Shown: positions 52,796 through 63,458, numbered from the stretch's first letter. The stretch is 64,000 nt of DNA from Hippopus hippopus (GCA_946811185.2 OX328104.1:15388914-15452913), one strand, 5' to 3'. Program-made: numbers and translations. Notes: a model not told the origin generated them from the letters alone.

Positions 52796-53213
52796 CACCA
52801 AGCATTCTTAACTATTTACCAAACGACAAAATTTTGGTCATTCAAATTGAAAGCATTTGCAGACGACAAAAGTAAGTGACTCAAAAATTGAAATGTGTGT
52901 TGAGGAGGGTAGAAAACATTGTGGGAAAAGGAGAAAATGCTGGTTACCAGCATTTTCTCCTTTTCCCACAATGTTTTCAAAAGGCTTCTTTCTCAAAGTT
53001 GTCAAAACCAGGTATTGTTTGGTAAAAGGTTAAGGACATTCTTAGTCTTATTCTCAAGAATTTTCTTAGTTTGAAAGTAACACAACTCTTGATTGGCTAA
53101 ACCAGTTTGGCTAAACCAAATGGTTTAGCCAATCAGAAGTTGGGTTACTTTCTAAATCTATAAAAAGACAAAGAATTTTCTTGAGAATGGTTGGTGAATA
53201 CAGACTCTGATCT
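52796..53213. mobile_element. FB3 foldback split by FB1
   Basis: TTCACCAAGCATTC before and GGACATTCTTAGTCTTATTC after the insert; core GGTTTAGCCAATCAGAAG; right end GAGAATGGTTGGTGAATAC. Confidence 0.9.
52808..53033 (-). mobile_element. FB1 copy inserted at the TTAA of FB3
   Basis: TTAA both sides with a perfect stem. Uninterrupted FB3 copies read CATTCTTAAGAACATTC, giving the single TTAA. Confidence 0.96.
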
Positions 53214-53272
53214 TTGATACCCTTCTCTGTGAATTATACCCCATCTAGCTGAAAGTTTTTTTTTTTCTACAG

Positions 53273-53370
53273 AATGGAGATGTATGTATATCAATACTTC
53301 ACCCGCCTGTAGATGATCCACAGAGTGGTGAGGAACCATCAGAAAGATGGAACCCAACACAGAATGTTAG
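53273..53370 (+). CDS. UBE2R2: UBE2R2 exon 3 (active site)
   Basis: Codons 89-120 plus two bases of 121; acceptor TTCTACAG, donor TTAG|GTATTA. Starts NGDVCISILHPPVDDPQSGE, so the thioester Cys is residue 93 as in human CDC34. Residues after HPP form the acidic loop found only in CDC34/UBE2R and UBE2G E2s. Confidence 0.97.
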
Positions 53371-53731
53371 GTATTACAAAATGCTTTTTGTGTCATCATG
53401 TTATAACACACACATCCAACCCCTAACACCAAAATGAGTCGGTCTATAGCATAGTATGACTTCATACTAGTATGCTATCTCAGATTGTACAGAGGTTGTA
53501 AAAAAAATGTCAGATGTTCACACCGACAACGACTCAAAATCTTGCGATCTTAAAGAGAAACTGACATAGATCAAAAGAATTTCAACATACGCATATTGTG
53601 GATGGAATTCTATTCATATCGGTATGTTGTTTTTCACATGTAAACATATTTATTTTACTTTGGTTGGGAAACAAGTTCTTGCAACTTACACGAATCTTTC
53701 TTGATTTTGCTATGTGGCAACTACACCAGGG
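53371..53731. other. no recognised feature (intron 3)
   Basis: AT-rich, no repeat named. Confidence 0.5.
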
Positions 53732-53935
53732 TCCTTATACACCAACCAATCTTAAGAATATTCTTAGTTTTTTTTTTTTAAGATTTTCTAAATTGAAAGT
53801 AATACAACTTCTGATTGGCTAAACCAAATGGTTTAGCCAGTCAGAAGTTGTGTTACTTTCAAATTCAGAACATTTTGGAGATTTAGACTTAAAACCTTCT
53901 TAGGAATGTTTGACAAATATGGACCTCTTACTTGT
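53732..53935. mobile_element. FB3 foldback
   Basis: ACACCAACCAATCTTAAG to TTAGGAATGTTTGACAAAT; the core palindrome carries CAGTCAGAAG in the right arm. Confidence 0.88.
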
Positions 53936-53977
53936 GCACAATATATGGACCAGTGAACAGTACCAAAGTTGACACCC

Positions 53978-54053
53978 GCTCCTGGGGGAATCAAACTGGG
54001 GACCTTGAGGTTACGAGGCTGATGCTCTGCCTTGTGACCACAGACACCACAAA
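53978..54053 (-). repeat. tRNA-like relic
   Basis: Reversed, it reads TGGTCACAAGGCAGAGCATC then CTCGTAA then CCAGTTTGATTCCC. A- and B-box-like words at tRNA spacing without a paired acceptor stem: a SINE head or tRNA pseudogene. Confidence 0.4.
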
Positions 54054-54152
54054 TTGAACTTATCTGTATAAACTGTTTTATCTCTATTTACTTCCTATTA
54101 TGCTTGTCACTGATTGAATCAGTATGATACACATTTACATCTAGAAATGTTG

Positions 54153-54365
54153 GAACCCTATACTGCATGGCAAAATTTTAGACTTTCCTTCTTGAAGGCC
54201 TTTGCAGACATCAATTCAAATTTTTTTTTTAAATGAATAGACAAAAAACTGTTGGAAAAGGAGAAAACACTGGTTACGCATTTTCTCCTTTTTCCACAAT
54301 GCTTTCAAAAACCCTCTTGACCAGGGTTGTTAAAACTTGGTATAATCTGGTAAAACCAAAGGGTA
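54153..54365 (-). mobile_element. FB1 copy, diverged
   Basis: Ends worn; loop shortened (ACTGGTTACGCATTTTC). Confidence 0.8.
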
Positions 54366-54581
54366 AATAGATTTGAGACCTTATTTATTTGCAGCTAACT
54401 GCCAGTGGTTTGCGGTAATGCAACTGTAAAAGATTCATCCTGTCAATGTATACAATCATCTCCTAGTAGCTCTCTAGTCAAAGCAAAAAATGTAAACACA
54501 AATATGTATTGATGGTTAAAAAGTACATTTTTAAAACTGAGATGCTAAAGGAATTGATGGTCCTTTCAACAACATTGTAGA

Positions 54582-54835
54582 TTAACTCTTTACCAAACGA
54601 CTTTATTTAACTCTTTACCAAACGACAAAATTTTGGACTAGTCCAAATTGAAAGCATTTGCAGACAACAAAATAAATGTGAATCAAAAATTGAAATTTGA
54701 TTTGAAAAGGGTAGAAAACATTGTGGGAAAAGGAGAAAATGCGGGTTACCAGCATTTTCTCCTTTTCCCATAATGTTTTTAAAAGCTCACTTTCTCAGGG
54801 TTGTGAAAACTCAGGACTGTACGGTAAAGGGTTAA
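54582..54835 (-). mobile_element. FB1 copy with doubled R terminus
   Basis: TTAACTCTTTACCAAACGAC occurs at 54582 and again at 54607, where the complete copy begins; right end CGGTAAAGGGTTAA. Confidence 0.94.
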
Positions 54836-55143
54836 GATCGGCCTATATAAAGCATAGAGTCTGGTTGTAGGCCTACAGTAGAGTTATGTATTCTGTCTAA
54901 ACTGTGTTATGATATTGATAATCATCTTCATTTTCACTCATTTAGAAATGCAGCAGACGACGTTTGAAAAAATTGTGGCAAAAGAGGAAACTTTATAACA
55001 AATGAGTTCTTCTTTTGCAACAATGTTTTTGAGTTTACATATTACGTGGTGAACCTAAACTTACATAGATAATCCATAATGTTAATTTGTTAGAAAATAT
55101 TCGAAGTTGTGTCTTTCAAAATTGTTAAAAGAACTTAATTATG

Positions 55144-55380
55144 TGAGTCATGCTCTGTGAAATAGGGGTTTAATGCATATGTAAAAAGTGTCGACCCAGG
55201 TCCTGTCTGTGCAGGTAGAGCTGTGGCAAACCTTTTTGCTCTTGCTCAATTTTCTGTGTGTCAAAGGATCATTCTACCTCAGGGTTCAGTCAGTTGTGAG
55301 ACAAAATTGATTTTATGGATCCATAATTATGTAATGATTGCAGAAATGCATTAAACCTCCTTTTGCCAAAACATGGCTCA
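55144..55380 (+). mobile_element. FB4 element 21 nt before an acceptor
   Basis: TGAGTCATGCTCTGTGAAAT to CCAAAACATGGCTCA. The next 21 nt complete the intron before UBE2R2 exon 4. Confidence 0.9.
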
Positions 55381-55401
55381 AATGTGTTTTCTTAATTTCA
55401 G

Positions 55402-55536
55402 AACAATCCTTCTGAGCATCATATCTTTATTAAACGAGCCAAACACTTTTTCGCCAGCAAACGTGGATGCATCAGTTATGTACAGAAAGTGGAAAGATTC
55501 TCGAGGCAAAGATAAAGAATATGAAACTATAATAAG
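55402..55536 (+). CDS. UBE2R2: UBE2R2 exon 4
   Basis: Completes Arg121 and encodes residues 122-165 plus two bases of 166; acceptor TTAATTTCAG, donor ATAAG|GTACAC. Reads [20 protein letters not shown] followed by [20 protein letters not shown]: the E2 C-terminal helices, nearly identical to vertebrate UBE2R2. Confidence 0.97.
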
Positions 55537-55714
55537 GTACACTGCTTAATTTTGTTCACTCTTTCGACATAAAGTACATAACCCTATGGTTGACCTCATT
55601 CTTGGCTTGAAAATACCATCATCTGAAATTCAGAAAGAAAGATTTTAACTTAATAGGTTTGACAAAACAAGCAGAATGTATAGATGCAAGATCTAATCGC
55701 TACCCAGAGTAAAA

Positions 55715-55912
55715 ATTGCTAATGAGAACATTGTTGGAAAATGAGAAAATACTGGTAACCCAGCACTTTCTTTATTCTGCACAATGTTTGCAACTCACTC
55801 AATCAACAATCCTATCAATGGAGCCACATTTGATTTGTTGTTTTCAAATGCTTTCAATAACCAGCATTTTCTCCTTTTCCCACAATGTATTCTACCCCGT
55901 CAAAGACATCTA
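55715..55912 (+). mobile_element. two FB1 pieces in tandem
   Basis: 55715-55858 runs from ACATTGTTGGAAAATGAG to AAATGCTTTCAAT; 55859-55912 restarts at AACCAGCATTTTCTCC, so the right half is partly repeated. Confidence 0.75.
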
Positions 55913-55986
55913 TTTATTTGAACCTGATTATGTCCCCCTTCAACGAAGTGGGTCTATATTGCTTTGCTAATGTCAGTCGGTCGGTA

Positions 55987-56610
55987 GACCTTACCTTGTC
56001 CGGATGATAACTAGACACAGAATTGACCTAGGTTCATCAAATTTGGCACAGACATCCGTCTCTGAGTGTAGATGATCCCTATTGATTTTGAGATCAATCG
56101 GTCAAAGGTCAAGGTTACAGTGACCGTCAACATGTTGATATATAGACCAAACCTTGTCCGGATGATAACTAGACATAGAATTGACCTAGGTTTGTCAAAT
56201 TTGGCACAGACATTCGTCTTGGAGTGCAGATGATCCCTATTGATTTTGAGATTAATCCTTCAAAGGTCAAGGTCACAGTGGCCTTCAACTTAATGATATA
56301 TAGACCAAACCTTGTCCAGATGATAACTAGACACAGAATTGACATAGGTTCTTCAAATTCTGTACAGATATTCATCTCGGAGTGTAAATGATCCCTATCG
56401 ATTTTGAGATTAATCCATCAAAGGTCAAGGTCAAAGTGGCCTTCAACTTAATGATATATAGACCAAACCTTGTCCAGATGATAACTAAACACAGAATTGA
56501 CCTAGGTTCTTCAAATTCTGTACAGACATTCATCTTGGAGTGTAAATGATCCCTATCAATTTTAAGGTTAATCCATGAAAGGTCAAAGTCACAGTGACCG
56601 CCAGATGATT
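55987..56610 (+). repeat. 158-bp tandem array, four units
   Basis: Units start AGACC...CCTTGTCC near 55987, 56144, 56302 and 56460, each with GATGATAACTAGACA and TCAAAGGTCAAGGT. Reverse-strand open frames come from the array. Confidence 0.85.
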
Positions 56611-57033
56611 CAGGGCCTGCGCTGCCATTCGCCACTTGAGCCATTTGCTTAAAAAAAATTAAAGTGTCTCAAAAACCATCATATGTGGCTGAACTTGTGG
56701 CTCCAACATTTTATTCGCGTATTATCGGGGACGTAGTAAGCATCGAAGTTGACTGGGAAGAAGCGGAAGTGGAACGCGCGTGCCGAAAAGAAAATCGATA
56801 ACCCAGTCTGTGTATTGGCGACTGTTTACAATCTTGTATGTATACACACAGCGGTGTGTATAATTATGTGAACTGTTGACAGATTATCATGTTTAACAAT
56901 TGAAGTGGGCTATAAATCAAAAAGATGACATCGATATTTGCCAGTCAATTCTTTTGATATCAGTTTATGAACTGTGCCACTTCCTGTATCAATGTGGCAG
57001 TAGGGGGGGCATGACTGTTTTACAAAAAGACAT
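56611..57033. other. no recognised feature (intron 4)
   Basis: Ends of the tandem array fade into unremarkable sequence; an FB1 R-end fragment follows at 57034-57105 (ACTCGTCTACAGTTTTGTTG). Confidence 0.5.
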
Positions 57034-57285
57034 CTTGTTTAATTTGTCCTCTACAAGTGCTTACAAGTTGGACTCGTCTACAGTTTTGTTGTCTGGTTTA
57101 CAGTGAAATGAAAAACAAAAACACTGCTTACATTCTTTTGGCACAGCAGATAGGAAAGTGTTCTACATATTTTAGACCTTTGATACTTTTGTCATGGATG
57201 TAATGTGACTGGTTTCGTGTAGATATAGATTTTATTGAATTGGGAATAACATACCTTTTGTACATGAAACATTTAAAAACAGCAT

Positions 57286-57482
57286 GGTCCAGATTCACCA
57301 ACCATTCCTAAGAACAGTGTTAGTCTTATTCAACAAGATTTTCTAAATGAGAAAGAAACGTGACTTTTGATTGGCTAAACCAAATGTTGTAGCCAATCAA
57401 AAGTTGTGTTACTTTCAAAGTTAGAAAGTTCCCGAGAATAGGTCTAAGAATGTTCTTAAGAATGGTTGGTGGATACAGACCC
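57286..57482. mobile_element. FB3 foldback
   Basis: TTCACCAACCATTCCTAAG to TTCTTAAGAATGGTTGGTG, nearly full length; worn core (AAATGTTGTAGCC). Confidence 0.9.
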
Positions 57483-57595
57483 ATGTCTTTTTACATTTGC
57501 AAAGGGGGTGGGGGGGATCTTATAAACATTGTTTGAAATAGGGCAATAACTTGTTACAAGAATTTGTTCCTTTTCCAAAATGTCTGCCATATAAT

Positions 57596-57824
57596 TTAAC
57601 CCTTTACCACATAATCTTAAGTTTTAACAACCTTGCAAAAGGAGGCTTTTGAAAACATTGTGGAAAAAGGAGAAAATGCTAGAAACCAATATTTTCTCCA
57701 TTTCCCGTCATGTTTTCCACCCTGTCACAGATATTCCATCATTTAAGCCACACTTAATATATTGTCTAAAAGTACTATCAATAGGGATTAGTCTAAAATT
57801 TTGTCATGTGGATAAGAGATCAAA
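57596..57824 (+). mobile_element. FB1 copy, near full length
   Basis: TTAA at left; right end CATGTGGATAAGAGATCAA. Ends about 62 nt before the last UBE2R2 acceptor. Confidence 0.9.
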
Positions 57825-57886
57825 CAGTTCAGAGTAACATTTGTTACTGATACTTACCATTACACTATTTGCCTGTTCATTCACAG

Positions 57887-58094
57887 AAAACAGGTGCATG
57901 GAACAAAAGAAGATGCAGAGAAAGATGGAGTGAAAGTTCCACTAACATTACAGGAATATTGTGTTAGTACTGTGCCCAAATCTGAACCTGTGAACGAAGT
58001 GGATTTTTATGCTGATGATTACTGTGACGATGACGATGATGACATGTATGATGATTATGATGACGATGATGATTCAGGAAATGAGGAATCTTGA
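57887..58094 (+). CDS. UBE2R2: UBE2R2 exon 5, acidic tail
   Basis: Completes Arg166 and encodes residues 167-234 and TGA; acceptor CATTCACAG. Begins KQVHGTKEDAEKDGVKVPLT and ends with about 30 residues dominated by Asp/Tyr, closing DDDDDSGNEES. The acidic tail of CDC34 contacts a basic groove on the cullin. Its codons are GAT/GAC runs (58010-58075), a coding microsatellite. The 2-base phase matches exon 4. Confidence 0.97.
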
Positions 58095-58690
58095 TCCTGA
58101 CACAACATTTTTTCTCCAAATCTAGCAGCCATTTTTTTTTTTAAAATGTAAATTAATTTCATGTGAGATCTTTCACTATAAAATTTAAGTATGTCATTGA
58201 AATCAGTGTTTGCAAAGTGTTACTTTGCGGCCATTTAGATCAGCATAGGAGCAACATATTTTTTCACTTTGTAAAATGTTGTGTGATACACTAAATAAGT
58301 GACTATCTTTGTTTTTTGAATGAATGTTAGACTTTGTTAAAGAGTGTGAAATTGGATTTGTGTAGATGGTCATATTGGAAAACCAGTATTGCAATACATT
58401 TTTGGAAGTAGGACTATTTCTTTAAGTTAAAATAATGAGATAAATTTACTTATTTTCCATGTTTCAAATGTGAGAAAAATCTTAAAAATGAGTAAATGAA
58501 AAGAATGTTGCGAGTTTTTTTGTATTATATTGTGAATGTAAATGTGTAAATGTTTGGTGAATGTGTTATATCTTTATTCCTTGGTAAATGAGCAGTAATA
58601 TATTATGTTTATATGGTAAGGTATTGTTAATAAGATCACGTGAGTAATGTGTGGTAAAAAGGATTCAATCTGTGCTCTTATATTAATCTG
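58095..58690 (+). other. UBE2R2 3'UTR, proximal part
   Basis: AT-rich and MITE-free after the stop. No AATAAA in this part, so the UTR probably runs on through the repeats. Confidence 0.5.
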
Positions 58691-58905
58691 TTAGCCCTTT
58701 ATCAGATGATCTCATGTTTTTGCGACCATAGGGGAAGTAGGCTCATGAAAACATTGTGGGAAAAGGAGAAAATGCTGGGTAACCAGCATTTTCTCCTTTT
58801 CCCACAAAGTTTTCTCCCATTTTCAGAACAGATCCCATTAATTCAGCTTTATTACTTGCTTTAATATGGAAGAGTCTGGAACTTTGGTAACTGGTAAAGA
58901 GTTAA
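58691..58905 (+). mobile_element. FB1 copy, probably within the 3'UTR
   Basis: Strong stem with loop CTGGGTAACCAG; left flank TTAG, right TTAA. Confidence 0.9.
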
Positions 58906-59261
58906 AGGCCAAATAGCAGCCACAAGTAAACAATGTTGGTGTTAAAATACACTTAAATTTAAATCTTTCCAAGTGTTAGTTGTTGGCAGAAGAACAAATT
59001 TTAAATCTAGGTCAAAAGTTGCCTGGTTTTAAAATTCATGTTTCTGGCAGCGACTAACATTTAGATGGATTGTATAATAACAGAGTGTCATCCTCACTAT
59101 CATTTCCATACTTTTAAATGATATTGTTTAAATTCAAATGTATTTTTACATCCACAATGTTAACTTTGTCTGCTATTGGGGCTTTAAGCAATTACTATTC
59201 AGGCCTATATTTCTACACCAACCAAACATGATTACATGTCACCGAGAGAAGAATCATCAGT

Positions 59262-59350
59262 TTAACTCTTTACCTATGCATTCCCGTGATTTATCTACCA
59301 TACAGGAGGTTTTAGATAAACATTGTGTTAAAAGGAGAAAATGCTGGTTA
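59262..59350 (+). mobile_element. FB1 left half broken at hairpin
   Basis: TTAA, worn L arm and left stem to GCTGGTTA, then the next copy begins. Confidence 0.8.
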
Positions 59351-59570
59351 CTCTCTACCAAATGACAAAATTATAGACTCGTCAAAATTTAAAGCATTTG
59401 CGGAGAATAAATGTGACTCAAAAATTGAAATTAACTTTTGGTAGGTGAGAAAAAAATTGTGGAAAAAGGAGAAAGTAGTGGTTACCAGTATTTTCCCCTT
59501 TTTAACAATGTTTTCAAAAGGCTCCTTCCTCATGGTCATTAAAAGTGGGGACCATGTGGCAAAGGCTTAA
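59351..59570 (-). mobile_element. FB1 copy, diverged
   Basis: Starts CTCTCTACCAAATGAC without TTAA; ends GTGGCAAAGGCTTAA. Confidence 0.88.
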
Positions 59571-59748
59571 CCTGCTGTGTTTTCCACATCTATCAGATAA
59601 CATTTACCTTTCTTGTAGGTGTTTCTTTGTTGTGCTTTGGAAACTAGTTGTTGATTGGTCAAGTATAGGGTAGTGTGATAATAGGCTGATCAGATAAGAA
59701 TTTATGGTTGACCAATGTTCACAGTAAGCACAAGTAACAAATTCACTC

Positions 59749-59955
59749 CGATAATCGGCACACACCTAAATACATTTTACAATTGTGTACATCACTTTGG
59801 TTTCTTATTTGCTGCAGGACCAGATAGTTACATTGACAACAGTTTCAAAGTATTTGTGATTATCGGCACACACCTAAATAAATATTGCATTCGCTTACGA
59901 CACTTTGGTTTCTGATTGGCTGAAATTGACTGAAAGTAACATTGACAGACAACTT
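59749..59955 (+). repeat. 109-bp direct repeat, two units
   Basis: ATCGGCACACACCTAAATA and CACTTTGGTTTCT recur once at about 109-bp spacing. Confidence 0.8.
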
Positions 59956-59956
59956 C

Positions 59957-60185
59957 TTAACCCTTTACTGAACAACCACATTTTAGAACCCCACGAGGAA
60001 GAATGTTCTTGATAGAAATGTGGGAGATGAAGAAAATGGTGGTGACCAACAATTTCTCAATTTCCCACATTGTATTCTGCAGTTACAAAGACAAATTTTA
60101 TCATTTGAACCACGCAGAGTTTGTCATCTACTAGTGCGCTAAATTAAGACAAAGTTTAAAATTTTATTGTCTGGTAAAGAGTTAA
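59957..60185 (+). mobile_element. FB1 copy with co-varying stem base
   Basis: TTAA both ends. AATGTGGGA at left pairs with TCCCACATT at right; consensus has the order TTGTGGGA and TCCCACAA. Confidence 0.9.
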
Positions 60186-60236
60186 CTCTTGACCCAAGAG
60201 TTAAATGTTAGGAGGATATATATGAATCTAACTTCA

Positions 60237-60340
60237 ATGATCAGCCAGCTGATTGGCTGATACAGAATATCTCAGCCAATCAGTTTGCAAAACCTCGAAA
60301 TAAGAGTAAGAATTTAGAATGATTGGTAAATACATGCCCA
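60237..60340. mobile_element. FB3 fragment
   Basis: AGCTGATTGGCTGA, TCAGCCAATCAG and TTAGAATGATTGGTAAAT. Confidence 0.65.
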
Positions 60341-60584
60341 GGGGGCTTCATGCTAAGTTATCATACCAAAATATCACCATTTTCAGTAGGGTATGATGGG
60401 TAGATGTTAGATGAAAGGAATAAATTAATCTGTTTAGTTACAAATGAGTTGAATGTAAAGTTCTAGAAGTCCTACGACTTTGCAATTTATTGTTCTCAGG
60501 TTTTGAAAAAATGTAACAAAGTGGCATGACTTATGCAATGGTATTTTTCTTCAGCTAGACTCATGGTGAATGATTGGTTAAAAT

Positions 60585-60816
60585 TTAACTCTTTACCACA
60601 CACTCCTGAGTTTTAATGACCCTTACGAAAATGGCCTTTTGAAAATCTTGTGGGAAAAAGAGAAAATGCTGGTAATCAGCATATTCTCCTTTTCCCAAAA
60701 GGTTTTCTACACTTCTACAGACAACTACCATCATTTCAACTACGTTTAGAAATTGTGATCTGCAGATGCTTTCAACTTGGACCACTCTAAAATTCAGTCG
60801 TGTGGAAAAGAGTTAA
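60585..60816 (+). mobile_element. FB1 copy, full length
   Basis: TTAA both ends; right stem with AAAAGG in place of ACAATG. Confidence 0.93.
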
Positions 60817-60845
60817 ACATTACCTGACTAGTAGAAAAAAATATA

Positions 60846-61106
60846 TGAGCCATGCTCTGTGAAAAGGGGGCTTAATACATCTGCAAAAAGTATCGACCCA
60901 GGTCAGCCTGCGCAGTCTGCGCAGGCTGACCTGGGCCGCAACCTTTTGCTGTTGGCCAATTTTCTGCAGCGTAATGGACCAGTGTACCTTATAATTCAGT
61001 CAGTTGTTATACAAAATAGATTTTATGGATCCATAATACTGTATTGACTTGCTTGGTATAATGCTTTACGGAGATGCTTTAAGCCCCTTTTTGCCTGGTT
61101 TGGCTC
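60846..61106 (+). mobile_element. FB4 element, best copy
   Basis: TGAGCCATGCTCTGTGAAAA to TGCCTGGTTTGGCTCA; perfect internal palindrome around CAGCCTGCGCAGTCTGCGCA. Confidence 0.93.
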
Positions 61107-61240
61107 AATTATATCTGATGATGATTGAAATGTCAAAAGTTGGTATACCATTGTTTATTTAGTCAGACTTGTAATATAGTGTTCAAAAACACTTTGTGCT
61201 GTTATCCTATTTATTGTCATATTTATGTGAAGTGTAAGAG

Positions 61241-61246
61241 AATAAA
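61241..61246 (+). promoter_or_regulatory. candidate poly(A) signal
   Basis: AATAAA followed by TTGTGGTGATTTG about 30 nt on, in the direction of UBE2R2 and 3.1 kb after its stop. Confidence 0.35.
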
Positions 61247-61328
61247 AATATCCCGATATACTTCTTGTGGTGATTTGAAAATTTACTGTAAATTTTAAGT
61301 CTTTTATAAGGCATTTCAGAATTTAGCA

Positions 61329-61574
61329 GACCTGCTGGATAACTCTGTGGTTAGCATATCTGACACATGACCAGGTGGTTCGATACCTGGTTGAGGCTTT
61401 CCAGCTATTTATTGCCTCTCACTTCTATTGCATGTGAGAAAAGAAGTCAATGGCATGGAAAGAAAGTTGTATCAGTACTAGTATAAGAAAACCAGGAAAC
61501 GCATGCATAGGTGCACTTACCGCTGTGATACGACCTAAGCTGTTAAAACAGTGTTGAAATCCAATTCCAACAAA
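61329..61574 (+). mobile_element. SINE-B with perfect 12-bp duplication
   Basis: Flanked by CAGAATTTAGCA at 61317-61328 and 61575-61586. A-box-like GGATAACTCTGTGGTTAGC, B-box-like GGTTCGATACC, tail CCAATTCCAACAAA. Length about 246 bp defines the family. Confidence 0.95.
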
Positions 61575-61787
61575 CAGAATTTAGCAACGAGCCATTTAAA
61601 TTTTTCATGTATATTTAATATTTGACACTGATATTTATTTAACCTTTAGATCTTTATCAACAGAAATAAATGTATACAAATTTTGATCAAAAAGATTTTA
61701 AGGTCCGATTGTTTGACATAAAAAGTAAAACAATATATGGAGCAAATGACTGATAGTTTTTCTGTATTTATGTTGGTATACTTTATG

Positions 61788-62040
61788 TGAGTCATGCTCT
61801 GTCAAAAGGGGGCTTAATGCATCTGGAAAAAAAAGTATAGACCCAGGTCAGCCTGTGCAGTCGGCATGGGTCAAAATGTTTTGCTATTTGTAAATTTTCT
61901 TTATGTCCAAGGACCATTCGACATCCAGATTCAGTCAATTATTGAACAAAATGGATTTTACGGAACTCTAATTATGTGATGGCTTGCTAGGTATAATGCA
62001 TCATGGAGATGCATCAAATGTCCTTTTGCAAGAGAGGCTG
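61788..62040 (+). mobile_element. FB4 element
   Basis: TGAGTCATGCTCTGTC to TTTTGCAAGAGAGGCTG; internal palindrome partly deleted. Confidence 0.85.
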
Positions 62041-62057
62041 CATGTGTTTCAGTGAAA

Positions 62058-62285
62058 AATTGAACTCTCAGGCTGTTAGGTAAATGAACAATATTTTTTC
62101 ATTCAGTAGACAGACCAAATTGAAACGATTTGATAGGTGTTTCTAAGACTATAATTATCAGACAGTTTTATGGACAATTTCAAACAGCGCAGATCAGTGA
62201 TCAGACAGCATTTCCTTTTTTGTCTGATCTTGATCTGCACTGTCCACAAAAGGGCCTTATGATGTGTCCAGCATACTTAGAGTTA
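62058..62285 (-). mobile_element. FB2 element, worn
   Basis: GAACTCTCAGGCTGTTAGG at left; core GCGCAGATCAGTGATCAG with GTCTGATCTTGATCTGCACT. Confidence 0.75.
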
Positions 62286-62511
62286 GCACTCTACAGCACA
62301 GTCCTGAGTTTCAACAACCCTGAAAAAGCAGGTATTTGTAAACATAGGAAAAGGAGAAAGTGCTGGTAACCAGCATTTTCTCCTTTTTCCACAATGTTTT
62401 TTGTCCTTCCCATGGTAAATTTTAATTTTTTAGTCACATTAAAAATTTTGTTGTCTGCAAATGCTTTCAATTTGAACAAGTCTAACATTTTGTTGTTTGG
62501 TAGAGGATTAA
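62282..62511 (+). mobile_element. FB1 copy, near full length
   Basis: L end worn (CACTCTACAGCACAGTCCTG); right TTAA. Confidence 0.92.
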
Positions 62512-62595
62512 ATATGCATTGTTGGTACTCATTAGGCTTACCAAGAAAATTCTGTCTGACAACAATCATCTTATGCCTTTGTATATATATATATG

Positions 62596-62825
62596 TTAAC
62601 CCTTTACCACACAACCAAAATTTTGGACAAGTCCAAATTGAAAGCATTAGCAGATGACAAAATAAATGTGACTGAAAAATTGAAATTTGTTTTGGGAAGG
62701 GTAGAAAACACAGTAAGAAAAGAAGAAAATGCTGGCTACCAGCATTTTCTCCTTTTCCTACAATGTTTTCAAAGGGCTTCTTCCCTAGGGTCATTAAAAC
62801 TTGGGATTGTGTGGTAAAGGGTTAA
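62596..62825 (-). mobile_element. FB1 copy, full length
   Basis: TTAA both ends, inserted beside a TA repeat; centre GGCTACC. Confidence 0.94.
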
Positions 62826-62937
62826 GACATTATGTTTGAAGGAAAAGAATTTCATAATTTATCTTCATGTCTGAAATCAAAGTCGTAATAGAAATTCTGA
62901 AAATATTGGCAGTTACAAGTAATATTTGATTAGAGTA

Positions 62938-63077
62938 TAATGCTTTACCACACAACCCTGACTTTTAACGACCCTGAAAGAGAAGGCTTTTGAAATCATC
63001 TTCCCTATCAAAGACAGAAATCATCATTTTAGCAACATTTTATTTTTTGTCTCCAGATTTCAATTTGGTCTAGTTAA
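62938..63077 (+). mobile_element. FB1 copy lacking the whole hairpin
   Basis: Jumps from CTTTTGAAATCATCTTCC to CTATCAAAGACAG: both stem arms and the loop are gone; ends on a TTAA shared with the next copy. Confidence 0.9.
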
Positions 63078-63301
63078 CCCTTTACCACACAATGCCAACT
63101 TTTAACAACCTTGAGAAAGAAGACTTTCAAAAACATTGTGGGAAAAGGAGAAAATGCTGGTAACCAGCATTTTCTCCTTTTCCCACAATGTTTTCTACCC
63201 TATCAAAGACAACTTTCACAGTTTAGCTTTATTTGATTTGGCATGTGCATATGGTTTAGGTTTAGCCCGGTCTAAACATTTGATGTGTGGTAAAGGGTTA
63301 A
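63074..63301 (+). mobile_element. FB1 copy, full length
   Basis: Shared left TTAA, perfect stem, right TTAA. Confidence 0.95.
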
Positions 63302-63377
63302 GCTCAATTTTGGTCCAATGTGAAAGTGTTTCTGTGAGTTGAGTAAAGTTTCTAAAGAGTTGTATTGTCATTATTGA

Positions 63378-63383
63378 AATAAA
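63378..63383 (+). promoter_or_regulatory. candidate poly(A) signal
   Basis: AATAAA with a TG-rich stretch (GTCATTGTTGAATC, TTTGTTGTTTT) beginning about 20 nt downstream, the better-formed of the two candidates, but 5.3 kb after the UBE2R2 stop. Confidence 0.35.
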
Positions 63384-63458
63384 ATGTTAAAATCTGTCAT
63401 CTGTCATTGTTGAATCTTTGTTGTTTTATTGGGACAGGACTTGTACCTTTTCTTACCA

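Noticed and set aside
62291..62794. Longest minus-strand frame besides the gene exon (167 codons)
   Set aside because: It reads straight through two FB1 copies and the spacer; its peptide repeats the hairpin translation seen at many other loci.
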